This document shows, piece by piece, positions 5,472-5,508 of a DNA stretch of 5,508 nt. The DNA is taken from assembly GCA_903828025.1 (NCBI GenBank), contig CAIKKO010000207.1, positions 1-5,508 of the forward strand. Direction: 5' to 3'. The notes below the pieces were generated by a model. It saw only the letters and a program-made list of their open reading frames with translations, made no database searches and was not told the origin of the DNA. Within the stretch, counting starts at the first letter, position 1, and each line of letters begins with the position of its first letter. The position numbers and the translations under genes were made by a program. The DNA comes from an uncultured Sphingomonadales bacterium (lineage in GTDB: Bacteria > Pseudomonadota > Alphaproteobacteria > Sphingomonadales > Sphingomonadaceae).

Positions 5472-5508
5472 CGTAGTATTGGTGAGGCTTTAGCGGGGCG
5501 TCGTTGCC

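Overview
The window looks like chromosome of a high-GC alphaproteobacterium, most likely a sphingomonad (Sphingomonadales, possibly Erythrobacteraceae). This is inferred from three things: an HslV carrying the short alphaproteobacterial propeptide, a CBP3-type cytochrome bc1 assembly chaperone, and the divergent pairing of a BamE lipoprotein gene with the CBP3-like/yceD pair. All are read from the sequence without a database search.

Left part (1-1518, minus strand): reading leftwards, the order is bamE, hslV, then the 5' end of hslU, which runs off the window. HslV (peptidase) and HslU (AAA+ unfoldase) form the HslUV protease, and BamE is an outer-membrane assembly lipoprotein. Between hslV and hslU lies an inverted pair of 33-nt palindromic repeats (REP-doublet type). 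The hslU start has a visible problem. The expected ATG (253) and the conserved HslU sequence are in different frames, separated by a run of six G at 232-237, and one extra base explains the shift.

Middle (1519-4270, plus strand): after a divergent intergenic region comes a tight three-gene run. It comprises a ubiquinol-cytochrome c chaperone, a DUF177/YceD protein (ATGA overlap) and a 12-TM MATE efflux transporter starting at a GTG 4 nt after the yceD stop with an ideal ribosome binding site. Spacing suggests one translationally coupled operon.

Right part (4271-5508): this is accessory in character. A BrnT/BrnA type II toxin-antitoxin pair (plus strand, overlapping genes) faces an unrecognised five-helix membrane protein (minus strand), with a strong hairpin between the convergent stops. 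The membrane protein region has visibly lower GC than the left two thirds. Upstream of it, a 23-codon open frame with a very good ribosome binding site points out of the window. The most notable points are the hslU frame break, the REP doublet, the candidate operators before brnT and the orphan membrane protein beside the toxin-antitoxin module.
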